A stretch of DNA of 64,000 bases from contig OZ038320.1 of NCBI GenBank assembly GCA_964035795.1, forward strand, positions 24,926,118 through 24,990,117, read 5' to 3'. Of the stretch, positions 36,601 to 49,000 are shown piece after piece; position 1 is the first letter of the stretch; each line of letters opens with the position of its first letter. Both the position numbers and the translations under genes were made by a program. The notes under the pieces were generated by a model that searched no databases, was not told the DNA's origin, and was given only the letters and a program-made list of their open reading frames with translations. The DNA comes from Pterobdella sp. o SKG-2022. Taxonomy: Eukaryota > Annelida > Clitellata > Hirudinida > Piscicolidae.

Positions 36601-39382
36601 GAAATGAAGAGAATTGCATGAAGCACTGGAAGAGAGATTATTGTGGCTGGTTTGGTTGAATGGCGGGTGTAAGTGGTTGTGGTAGTAGGAGAATGGAGGC
36701 AGGTCTGGGTTGCTTATAGAGAAGCGATTACCACCCTGAATGCATTGACGCCTTGTTGCTTCCTCATACAACTTACGCTTCTCATTTAGCCTTTTTGTTA
36801 TCTCATTTGCTGTTAGGGTTTGTAGTGAAAAAGATATGCTTGTGTTGAAAAAATATTCTTTCTGATAATTATAATATTTTAGCTATGGCTACTTGATATG
36901 GCTATACTTAATAATGGTAATTTGTAATGCTTTATGCTGAGTGATATGATTGGGATCATGTAGTTTTAAAAATCATAACAAACCAAGTTTGCTGCAGTTT
37001 TTGGCATACAGTCTTAATTTTGAAGCCGTTGAAGAATTACCTAAAAAAATATATATAAATCTTGACAAGCTTATACAAATTATTTATCAATATGACTAAG
37101 AAAGATATAAAAAACTTTCAAACTAATTCAAAAGTCAAATGACGACTCATCATCATCATTGTTTAACGCCATTTGTCCCTTTTCAAGAGGTGTTTGACGA
37201 AATCATAAGTTCCCATGTTTCTCTTTCATAAGCTAAGCTCTCTTTTAACCCCATTATTTATGAATTTTCTTTTACATCTTTCTTAATAAAACTAATAAAA
37301 CATTCAAAAACACTTAAAAAGCAATTAAAACACAAATGAAACTACGACAAAGACAATGTGCATACAGACCGATGTCCCAGAACCACTGATCATCAAGAGT
37401 AGAGTCATCAGCCTTGCGACCCACCCTTACAACCAGGTCTCGAGGCTTGTCCATCAGGCACCGATGCTTGCCCAGTCGACACTGCTCATACACCACACCT
37501 AACTGCTTGAAGAACAAACTTGTTTGGTTGACTACTAAGTCATTGTCTGGGGCTATGGCCAGAAAGAAAACATCCTTAGGCTCTCCCAATGGACCCAGCA
37601 TCATTCTCTCCTGTTTATATTATTATATATTAATGCTCCTATGTGTTGAGTTGAAAAGCATATATTAGGCATCTAATAGTGTAATTAACTAGTTTCTTAA
37701 CTCCTACAATACAATAAACATATTGACGTTATTATAGCAGAATAATTTTATAGAAGCCCAGAAACTATGAACGCACCCAATGCCTGACGGAATGGGGAGC
37801 GATGTTGAGCCAATGCTTGTCTTGACCAACCAGCAAACAGGGCAGTGATTTGGGCTCTGAAGTCTCTCGTGAACCTTTTGTGGGGAAGTTTGTATTTTAT
37901 CAATAAAAATAACGATACGTTAATGACAATACCTCACAACACCACCATCCCGCATCTTATCTTATCTTATACCTTATCCAACATAAAAACATTCCCCATA
38001 GACTTCATTCTCACCACCCACCTCTGCCAGCAAGCAGATGGAAGTCCTTCCAGGTAAGGGGTCCAGAGATGGTGTACACAGACTCCCATGAGCGTGTGGT
38101 CCTTCTTTTCTGAATGGCATCCTGTAAAAGAGGCTGTAACCTCTTCAACAGCCTCACTACTTCTCGAGAGTTTGAGGCCAGTGGTGCTGAAGCTGGGTGG
38201 GTGATAGTTAGATTGCTAAAGATAGATGGAAGATAGAAATAGTTTCACAAACAGCAACATGTATGAATTGATAAAATGATTCATAGATTATTATATAGAT
38301 GCTAAATCAGACCAAACCTTGGTAGAAGGACCACTTATGCACACAAGAGGTTTGCTCTGAACTCTTGGGTGGGGTGGTAAGACCTAGTGCCGAGTAACAC
38401 ACCTTGGTGCAATCTGTAGTCATGGATGTATTCACAGGTTGGTTACTCATTCATTTATACCTACATATTCATCTACACCAGCATCATTAGTTGAAAGAAT
38501 ATTCTTCTTATCAAAGCCACCATGGTTAATTGCATAAAAGAAACATCAGAATGAAATTTAGTCAATTGTTAACATAAACTACCTTTCATTTCAAGGAAAT
38601 TGATGTCATCTGCAGAAGAGTTCTTGTGGGCTTGTACATTAAAAGTATCAACAACATATGCTCCAGGAAACTGAGATGAAAACTGTTCCCTGAAGAGAGA
38701 AAACAATTCCGCTGTGATTTCATTGAGTTGGTTGCTCGATGGATTGGTATTGTTGTATGGAGATATTGCATTACTGTTATTGTTGTTTGGTAAAAGGGTG
38801 TTGTTGTTTAAAGAAGAGTTGTTGCTGCTGGTGGTAGTGACTATTTTGATAGCATTTTTGGTGTTGAATCGTTTGTGGTGGTGCCCTGTGATTTCAACTT
38901 CATCCTCATAGAACAACCCAGAGTTGTGACCATATCTGATGTTTGCAATTAAAACTTGACTTTATATCAATATTTATATATATATAAAAGCAAAGATATA
39001 ACTACAAAAGTTGATTAAAAATATTTAATGCTTTTGGTTAATTGGGATTAGAGTAGTGTTGTGATGTTTTTATAAAAATTATTTAATCCATTCATCAATT
39101 TATACTATTTAATAAAAACTTGAATGAAAAAATTAGATTAACTATGAAGAAAGCACGTGAACAAATTTTTTAAACAAAACAGAACAGAATAAAATAGTGA
39201 AATGATATTGAAAAATACACAGAAACTTTTACAATTACACAACAACCTTACACACAAAAACCTAAGCCAAAACCATTTAAACTGGGAAAAACCCATCAAA
39301 ACTACTCCTTTGGTTACATAATCCACCTAATGATAAGGGCAATAATCCAAAGCAAACTCTCAAGTTTGACAGAAGTAATAGA

Positions 39383-39466
<84 letters not shown>

Positions 39467-42400
39467 ACACACACACACACAAGGCACCAAAGAACAGACC
39501 TCCTGTTGATGATAGCGCTGAAGGCACAAGTACACCTGAACTGGTCATCATTGTGGTCGAGGGACAGGGTGGATAATGGCAGGTACATGTTGATGTCAGC
39601 CCCTTGGATATTTCGATTGCATGCACACAATGTACAACTATCGAAGTTTTGGTCTTTGAAAATGTTCAAGATGGAGTCGGATAAGCCAATGTTCAGTGTT
39701 AGGCCTTTGATCTGGTGCTGTGCAATTATCATTTTTTTGATTTTTATCGTAAAATAAGGCAGATTTTAGATACATATATTTTTTTCAAAAAGCTAAAATT
39801 TTCAGAAAATTCAACTTTGTCATAATTTTTAACATTGAGTTAAGTGGTAACTTTTCAGAGACATTGTATGTAACGTTTTATGATAGGGCTAAACTTATCG
39901 AAAACTGGAGCTTTTGTTTCTTAATAAATGTATTAAAATATTCCTCAAAAATGAGTTTTTGTTGAAAAATATTAGACAATAGTTTTGTGGATATTAAATA
40001 TTTTGTTGGACTTGTGTATTTATTTTGGATAGGTGTTTTTATTTTTAAAAAAATATAATTTTCAACCTTTAATAAGATCTAATTTATTGAAAATTATAGT
40101 TTCTTTTGAAATATAAGTTTCTAAAATTTTCTCATTTTGAAATTAAAAAAAAAAATTATTAACAAATGATACATTAAATGCAGCTGAAAACTGTTGTGTT
40201 ATTTTTTGTTATTGTGCCCTGGTTTTGAAGTCACTATAACGTGAAATTTGATTTCATTGTTTTTGTATAAACTTTTGCATGATTTTTTATGTGTTAAGAT
40301 GTAGTGGATTATGTCACTGAGATTTTTTTTGTTGTGATGTAGTTTGATGATAATTTAATGTGTTCTTCACGTATTATTTTTTTTTGTGTAAAGCAAGCAT
40401 ATACATACTTATCTTATTGTGAAAGATTCATTTGTAGTGTAATATTATTAGTTCAGTGTCAAATAGATCAAAACCTTGTGTAGGTGTATTTTTCAATATT
40501 TAACACAAAGACATATTAACAACAATATAGAAATTTACAAAAAAACGCAAGAATCAATAGTCTACCTCCTCATTAATGATAGAATTGTTATTCTCAATAG
40601 AATGAAGTTGCTTGTTGATGGAGCTGGTGTTAGATGCAGGTGACATAAGATCGTATGTTAATGGCGTGAGTTGCTGGTTCATTTGTTGGAAATTGTGCTG
40701 AAATTGTTGAGAGTTATTGTTGTTGAGAACATTTGTTGCGTTTGATTGTTGTTGTTGGTTGATTGTTGATATATCTTTCTTTTGGTAAAGATTTGATTGT
40801 TGAGGTTGCATATACTTTTGTTGTTCTTGTTGGTGATTCGGTATAGATTCATGATTGGAACTGTATGATATGTTATATTATTATTAACACTTCAAAAAAT
40901 TAATTACTCTGAAACAAATCACTTGAAAAAAAATCAAAAATGTTATATAATAAAACAAAATCCACATTACCGAATACAAAACAAAAACAACTAAATAAAC
41001 TGAACCAAATTAACTACAACCTAATAAAAAAACCACACCCCCTCCACCAACATTGAAGCTGCAGTAACAGAGTTGGTCTTAGAAGCTTGTTGCCTTTGTG
41101 ATGACATGAATGAAACAACAGATGAAGATGAAGAAGATGACAATTGGGGCTTATAAACAAAAGGGTAGGGCGCGTATGATGAATGGAGGTTGATGCATTT
41201 GTACTGGGAAGATGCAGGTAACTTGGTGAGAATAGGGAACTTGAAGAGGCTGCCGCAATTCTGTGTGCGTTGGGAAATTTAGTTTAATTTTATCATAATG
41301 TAATCACGAGTATTTTTACTCTAGTTAAAGTTTAGCACCTTTCATGGAAAGGAAAATGACGTTTAGTGAAAGTTGGAATTTATTAGGTTTATGAAATGGC
41401 ATTCATGTGATTTTTAAGCAAAAGTTATGAATGAAAAAAATCATTGAAGACTGAATAATACCAAAAATAAAAAATTTTATTACAAGTGCAAGATTTTTGA
41501 TTAAGTGAAAATTTTAACATTTTAATCAAGAGCTCTGTAATTTTAAAATAAAACTTCAGTATTTCATGATCTTGATGAGCTTTTTGTCCATAAAAACATT
41601 TTGTATGTAAAAAAATCAAAACTAGGGTGATATGTACTCAACCCAACCAGCCTATGATCCAAAATACTAACAACTAAGCAACGCAAAAGTTTATTCAAAT
41701 GAACCTGATGATGGAAACATGTTTTTGAAAAGTTTCATTCAAAATAAAATTGTCAAGTGTTTCTTTGAATTGAATATAACAACTAAGGCTTTCGTAAAAA
41801 AACATTTAGCTTTTTAATCTTTTACCACAAAAAAATATTCACCATTTACATTTCATCACAAATAGCCCTTAAGTCATTAACACTACATCTCACAAACCAC
41901 CTCTAATCTCTATAACACCCATTCCCTCACACCTTTTTGAGATTGGTGAGATTGGCAGAGACAAGAGCGAGTTCTTCCCTGATGAATGGGTGTTGCTGCA
42001 AGTCGTGATGTTCAGCCTCGATGGATGTGTGCATCAGAGGGGAGGGTTCGCTGCATGGGTTATCTGCTGACGGTGGTGTTGGGAACATCCTACTCAAGTC
42101 TTTTACTGATAAGCCTGTGTGTTTCAATGATTCTTTACACCATATATAAACATATCAAATCATATTTGATACTAAAATGAACATAGTTTCTATGTAGCTA
42201 GTTAATTATCTATCAAACATCATAAAAAATGAAAACTAAAAAACACTACAGAATAAAGTAGGAACCTTGTGGGAAGGAGGCGGGAGGAGCGGTAAATGAA
42301 TTGAGTAGCTTGCTGGTGCTGATGTTCTGGGACAGGGTGGTCATTTCTCGTGGTTTGTCATGCTTCAATGTTAGTGTTGGCTGCATGGGAATTGAGGTGA

Positions 42401-42986
42401 TGCTTAACTTTTTTTTAGATTGACTTTCAGTCACCACATATTGTATTTTCGTTATCCCAACAGATGTTTCACACAGTGCTACTCCTTGTGTATATAATTG
42501 TCAGCTCGCACAAGATTGAAGTTGACTACTTTAGATAATTAGTCTAATGCTTTACCAGCTGAGCTATGCGGGCCTAACTATACAGCAGAGTTCAACTATA
42601 CAACAGAAACTAACACTATTATAAAATTTCATGTATACAATACAATAAAAGCCAACAAAAAAACATACACAACTTAAAATAAACAAAGTAAAAACATAAT
42701 AAAGAGTTAAAAATCAATAAATACCCCTCTTCTCAACAGCCAACACAGATACAGTCAATGTATAAAGCAATATGCATTAATAAGTAACACATGAAGATAG
42801 TAATACAAACAAACAAACAAACAAACAAACAAACAAACAAACAAACAAACAAACAAACAAACAAACAAACAAACAAACAAACAAACAAACAAACAAACAA
42901 ACAAACAAACAAAAAAACAAACAAACAAACAAACAAACAAACAGACAAACAAACAAAAAGACAAACAAACAAACAGACAAACAAAC

Positions 42987-43069
<83 letters not shown>

Positions 43070-46000
43070 CAACAACTAACAGAATCAGGGTCAACTTCCT
43101 CATCAGTATCAAACATCTTGTCGAGGTCTTGAATGTTTGGTTTGAGATCATCTTCGGTCATTAGCGTAGGTACCACGGGGTTTTGTTTGTTGTTCATGTT
43201 GTTCAATAAGCCTGAAGTTGATGTTATGCGTGCGTTACTATTATATATGACTTGCTATTATTTATTAACCATCAAAACCCTCCTGAAAAGGGAAAATGAC
43301 GTTGAACGGTGATTATGATGATACAATTACTATTATTTTTTCCTTAATATTCCTTTTATTCAATATTTTGAATTATGATTATTATCATTGTGAAACCGGA
43401 CCTCCAGCTGCCCTGTAGTCATCATGGTTTTCATTGGGCTCCACAATACTCTGTTCCTGTTGCAGTTTTAACAAGGATAAAAGTAATCATATTAATGAAT
43501 AGTAATGATATAAGTAAAAAAGTTTAAAAAAACTGCAATATATATAATAAACGGAAAAGATGTACATAAACAAATTATTGACAACTATTAAGTAAGCTTT
43601 GAAAAAATATTTGCATGAAGGAAAAGTCGGAAGAAATAAGATAACATGCTAGTTTTATGGCAGGAGTAAACTCAGCGTTAATCAAAGTTTTTAATTGAAC
43701 TCTCATTTTTGACATGTAACTTGAAAAAAAAACAGAACATAACAATATAACTAGATTCAATTGCTTTGGTTGGCGCTATACAGACATTACTACACCTATT
43801 ATAGTACAGAATGCATACAAAAAACACATACAAGGTTGGTGGTGGTGAGCATAGATCGGTTTCTCGGGATATTGCTCCTTGCCTCATTGGCGGGATCATA
43901 AGCATTAAGACCTGAGCCAACAGACCGGTTGATAAGTCGATTGTCAAGAGGGTTTTGGGTGGTGTTGTTAGACGAGTCGTTGAGGTGTAATTGTAGGGAA
44001 GATGGTGGATAGGGATGGTACCTTTTTGTTTCACTCCTGTCAGTTGTGATGTTGATACCATTTTTCATTTAAATCATTTTATTAATGAATTATATTGATT
44101 GGTTATTATGAATATTTATATAAAATGAATATTGAAAATTTATAACTTTATGGTATGAAAGCGCATTTTAATTAATAATATACAAACTTATCAACATTCA
44201 ACGTTATCTTTTTTTTCCACAAAGCTTTGTTCAATACACCAAAATCTTTTCATTAAAAATTCTTGACAAGGTTGATTTAATAACAAATAATATATAAAAA
44301 CGTAAGAACCAACCCGTTATTATGCAGGTTCAATGTGTTTGCTTTTTCTTCTTCATCATCTTCCTCGAACATAGATTTAAGAATGGGACGATCTCTTACT
44401 CGTTGGGCTTTTCTTTTTAGTTTCGCCTCAACCCACGTGCGACCTACATTGGCACTCCTCACTCTAGATACCAACTCATTCTTGAGGGGTGCTTCGATAT
44501 TGACGTTGTTTAATAAAGTGTCTGAATCGCATTTGAAGTCATGAACTGAAAAGTGTTGGAAAAGAAATGATGTTGAGGTTGATGATAATGTTGATGATTT
44601 TGTGAGACCATTATCAACTTGATGGTTGTATTGTTTGAGGTTGTTGAGGATGGATTGTTTCTGATTGCTCTCAACTTTGCAGTCAGTGGTCTTACTGGAT
44701 GGTTGAGGACTCAATGTGGGCATGGTGGGATCCCCATTTTGGGTGGATGCTGATGATATCACTTGAGATGCTAGAAGAGGAGATGGTGCCGCAGAATTTG
44801 GTGATGATTCTGAAGCCTGATAAAAGAATGATTTGTTGTAAGATGCATTTGAAGAGTTGTTTGGAAGATTAGTGCTGCTACTGCCAAACTGGCTTGTGTT
44901 TATAGTATTTACATTTTTGAGGTTGTCTTTATTGAATGGATTATTTTTGAATGTGGCAAAAGTGGGAGACAAAGAAAAATTAATAAGGTCGCTTAGAGGA
45001 AGATCTTTATTGTGGCTGGTGAGGCTAGCATGTCGTCGGTGGTAAGGAGTTTGATTTTTATGCAGGCGAACTGGATGATTCTCTGACTTGGCTTGCTGAT
45101 GCTTCCAGGCTGACAAACCACTGCTGCCATAGTTGACCAGTGATTGGAGGCCCTTTGTTGAAGAGAATGTGCCACTGTTAGAGCTGGTAACTGTTGGAGT
45201 GAAGGGAGATGAGAAAGATGTGGTCGATGCTGCTTTAGATGGAGCCTGGCTTTTTGCTACTTTTGATCTGTTTTTGAACATACTCAATATATACATTGTT
45301 AATTATCTGGATAATAAAATTCAGTATAAAAACATAAATCAGTTTAAAAAATGACATATAACAAACGATCACTTGTGACAGTGGCAATTGAACTTTTGAG
45401 CAGGGTTTGCAAAGTCCCATTGAGTAGTCTTGCCCGACACCTGGTCTGACACCTCCATACCCTGTTGACTACTGCACAACATACACAATTAAAACTAATT
45501 AGTCATTGCTTTCCTTTTTTTAAATATTAAGACTTACGTTTGACAGTTTATATGTTTGATTTAGCACACTATATGAATTTATTTCAGTATTCCTTGTTGA
45601 ATTGTTATTATCATATCACCTAATCAACTCATTGTGATCCAAAAAAACAGGTTAAAATACATTATGAATGTTTCAATTTTAAAACAACAGATTTCAACTT
45701 TACACACTTGTCCATTTTTACTCAATCATAGTTTCGAAATACTAGTTGAAAATTATACCAGTGTATATTATTTATATATACATTATTTAGCATTAACTAC
45801 TATTTTTCCTTTCTACTAAATTGCACTTAATCAAGAGCAAAAAAGATAATGAATGATTTGATGGTTAAGATTTGATGATTTTACTTGAGACATAAAAGTA
45901 ATATAACTACGGTAATTCTAGAATAAGCTTTTTTTCCTGTGCTAGTTTTTGGTATGTTTGAGTTATTCACTCAATAACTATGTGGTCTAGAAACTCTGAA

Positions 46001-49000
46001 ATTGATGCCACTATAATCATAATTGAAATGAATTGCGGCTGTAAAAGGTAAATAAACAGTTTGTAAAATTTAGCCAACACTTAAGATGCTTTTAACACTT
46101 AATAAGTTTCAAAGCTTCAAGCTGCTAATATTATGTATAATTGAAAAGGTTTGAAACCCACTTGTTAGTGGAAAGACCACTGGCAAGCACCCAGTCTTCC
46201 CATGCTTTATCAATCACCTTCAAGCCCACACTGCCTCTCATCTCCATCAACCTCTTTGGGTTCATCATCTTCATTTGTTGCTTACTCATCTTTCTAGCTT
46301 TGATATCAGGTGAGGTTGCCGTTTGTTGTAGTGGTTGCTTTACTGCTTTGGCTTCATCATCTGCTTCTTGAGTCACTTTGACGTAGCAGCTGGGATACTG
46401 CAACCTCATACCAGCTGTTAAAGTATCCATCATGTATTATTAAAAAACATGTTCATGTTATAAATATTACGTAATACAAGGATTTAAAACTTTAAGGAAT
46501 TAATTCATAATTTAAAAAACCAACCTATAATAACTTCAACAAAACTGGGCAGTGCTTCATTGTTTCCAGCATTCATTGAATTATTTTTATTCATATTGTC
46601 ACCATTGTTGGCGTTTGAAGGTGGGTTAGAGTTGACTTTATCTGAAATGTTGCTGTTTGGAGTGGCACAAGTTGATTGCACACTCCCAACACTCTTATTA
46701 CTATTAATAATATTATTGTTATTATTACTATTAATATTATTATTGTTTTCATTGTCATTATTGAAAAGGCAATAGTATTTGTTCCATTCATTGAAGAGAC
46801 TTTCAGTCTTTGGATCACTATTGGACAAGAATCTACCCGTCAAATTGCCTGCTAAGCCATATGGCGACAAAACCACTGTAGGTTTTAAATAGTTTCATTT
46901 GAACTTTACATTAGATTATGCATTATAACTACTAGAAACACTAAAATATTAGTCGATATTAGTATAGAAAGTTTTTTAGAAACAAAAAAACTCCAACCAT
47001 TCAAAACATCTTACAAATGATCAAAGAAGCACATTTAATACCCCAACCCCACCTACCTGGAAGCCCTGTGAGACTGTTGGCAGCCTGGATGTGCCGATGT
47101 TGAATGTTGAAAAGGGGTGGATGACATCTTACATCCACACTTGCACAAACTGTACTATCACCATGAAGGAAGAAGTTGAAGCTCATCGACAAGTGAGAAC
47201 TGTGGTGGAAAGTGGTTCTGTAAATGAAGTCAAGGCTGGTGTGGCATTGTAGTTATATAACTTTAGAATATAATGTAATGTAATGTATAGCAGTATTTAT
47301 AAAGCGCTTTTCCTTATAGATCAAAGCGCTTGCTACAAATTTAATGTAGCGAAAACACACTGTGGAACAGGTGCTAATTGTCGGCCCACGCGGGATCGAA
47401 CCCGGTAACTTTAGATAATTAGTCTAGAACTCAACCATTGAGCTATAGGGGCTATAGTGATTTTGCTATTTTAACCCTGAATAAAGAATAAGTATTTGAA
47501 AGAATAAAAACCTTTCTTTAGAGAACTGCTCTTGGTTGTCATAGGCCTGCACAAACCACTTTCCCATTCTCACAAACCTCTGTGATACCAAGCACCTGAC
47601 GTTGTATAAACATTTTATTAGGTGCCATCTAGATTACCCATATATACAGAAGGTAAGTAAACAGTTTGTAAAATTCAATATACTAATATCGGTATACCAG
47701 CCAAGCCATAATCTATTTATCAATATTTTTTAAAATAAAGTAAAATTAAAGTTTCACTAAAATATAATTTATAATGGTTATAAATTAATGATAAACACGC
47801 AGTGATTTGTTTAATAGTGTGAACCTTAAAACAATCCTAAAAACAGTAGTGTCCTCAATTGTTAATTGAAAGTACAAAAGTTACAAACAGTTGTAATTCT
47901 TCAAAATACATATAAAACAAACTTAATACTAACAATAAAACAACATTATAAACGAAATTAACATGCTAACATCAATTTTTTAAATATTAATATTAACATT
48001 ATGCTGATATTAATTTTATAATAACAATATGAATATTCATATAGCTTAAGTTTAATGAAAATAAAATTCATGGTTGGATGATTAAAATAAAATATTAGAC
48101 AAGAATAAATAATGACCAATCAAATCAGTTAAGGCCAAACCTTTAATAATACCTTCTCAAACAACTGTTTTATATAACATTATAAAAGCATAAAAAATAA
48201 CAGAAAACGAATAAAAAATGAAATTTTATAAAAAAAATAATAGTATAAATAATTATAATAAATAATAAAACAAAAACCATAAGATTATACTGTTGTACAT
48301 GTGCCAGTATCTGGATTGGCAGCAGTTCCCCTCGATTAATGATATTTCTTATACGGTCATTTCTTGCATAAGTAATTTTATAAGCCGCTAGCCCAATTTA
48401 ACGCTTAGCTTAAAACTATCGAATTTGAAAATCGCTATTCTCCCACTTGATAAAAGGTAATGATATAAAAAATAAAAACTATAACTTATTGTGAATAAAA
48501 AATAATAGATGAAAAAATAAACGAAAAGCTGATTAGGCATTAAAACGTTTGCAGGGTTTGAGATTTTAAAGTGAAAGTTTCATTTGGAAATGGTATACAA
48601 CCCTGATAATTACTGGTGGCAGGTCCTATTATTTGGAGCAAATCAATATTTTGATTTTTTTACACAAAGCATATGCAATTAAATTAATCAACACTTGATA
48701 AACAAAATTTCAGATCTTTTATTGCAATTTTGCATTTGATTCTATTATTAGATAATTTGAATAGATATATATAGAATATCTTGAGGTAACTTCCTAGAGC
48801 AATTGAACTTTGTGTAGGTATCAAAACATGTAAAAAATGTTATTCATTATTTAAATATTGAAAAAAATTTAATATATTGATCATGGCAGTATTAAAATTC
48901 AAAACAATATTTCATGGCAGACTTGATATATAACACACACAAATAACTTAAAACATAAAAAGTCCAATGGAAATATTGAGAAAACATGAAAATTAGAAAA

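Larger units (their letters stand above)
33674..40860 (-). other. MED13: MED13 exons, MID/PIWI-like and C-terminal part
   Basis: Exons read right to left: 40566-40860 (Gln/Asn-rich), 39500-39717, 38583-38935, 38318-38413, 38022-38192, 37777-37856, 37370-37610, 36984-37040, 36549-36809, 36126-36397, 35140-36033, 34310-34678, 34002-34123, 33674-33806. Phases agree throughout except possibly into 40566-40860. The 894-base exon 35140-36033 covers the most conserved block. A run of nine serines lies in 36126-36397, right after the conserved [12 protein letters not shown], in a loop that is also variable in other animals. Confidence 0.93.
41048..45267 (-). other. MED13: MED13 exons, central low-complexity region
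   Basis: Exons read right to left: 44314-45267 (318 codons, Ser/Asn/Thr/Pro-rich, ending in a basic then acidic patch, [15 protein letters not shown]), 43832-44036, 43402-43456, 43081-43211 ([16 protein letters not shown]), 42266-42423, 41933-42114 ([16 protein letters not shown]), 41048-41260. The junction between 43081-43211 and 42266-42423 is unresolved: a GTTAGT donor at 43,080 gives the wrong phase, whereas a donor a few codons on, inside the (GT)n array, fits. The donor near 41,048 is also uncertain. Confidence 0.8.

Noticed and set aside
39277..39626. Frames with long Cys-Val runs near 39.4 kb
   Set aside because: Read-through from a MED13 exon into the (CA)n microsatellite; the exon ends at the donor beside 39,500.
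42541..42577. Functional tRNA gene (TAGCTCAGCTGGTAAAGC on the minus strand)
   Set aside because: Box B is decayed, the acceptor and anticodon stems do not pair, and the sequence continues into a body shared with two other SINE copies.
42733..43206. Long overlapping frames rich in Cys-Val and Leu-Phe-Val-Cys on the minus strand and Thr-Asn-Lys-Gln on the plus strand
   Set aside because: They are translations of the (GT)n and (TTTG)n arrays; only the first 43 codons at the right end are a real MED13 exon.
47400..47453. Functional tRNA gene with perfect box A and box B
   Set aside because: The spacer is not a proper anticodon stem-loop and the element carries a SINE body and tail.
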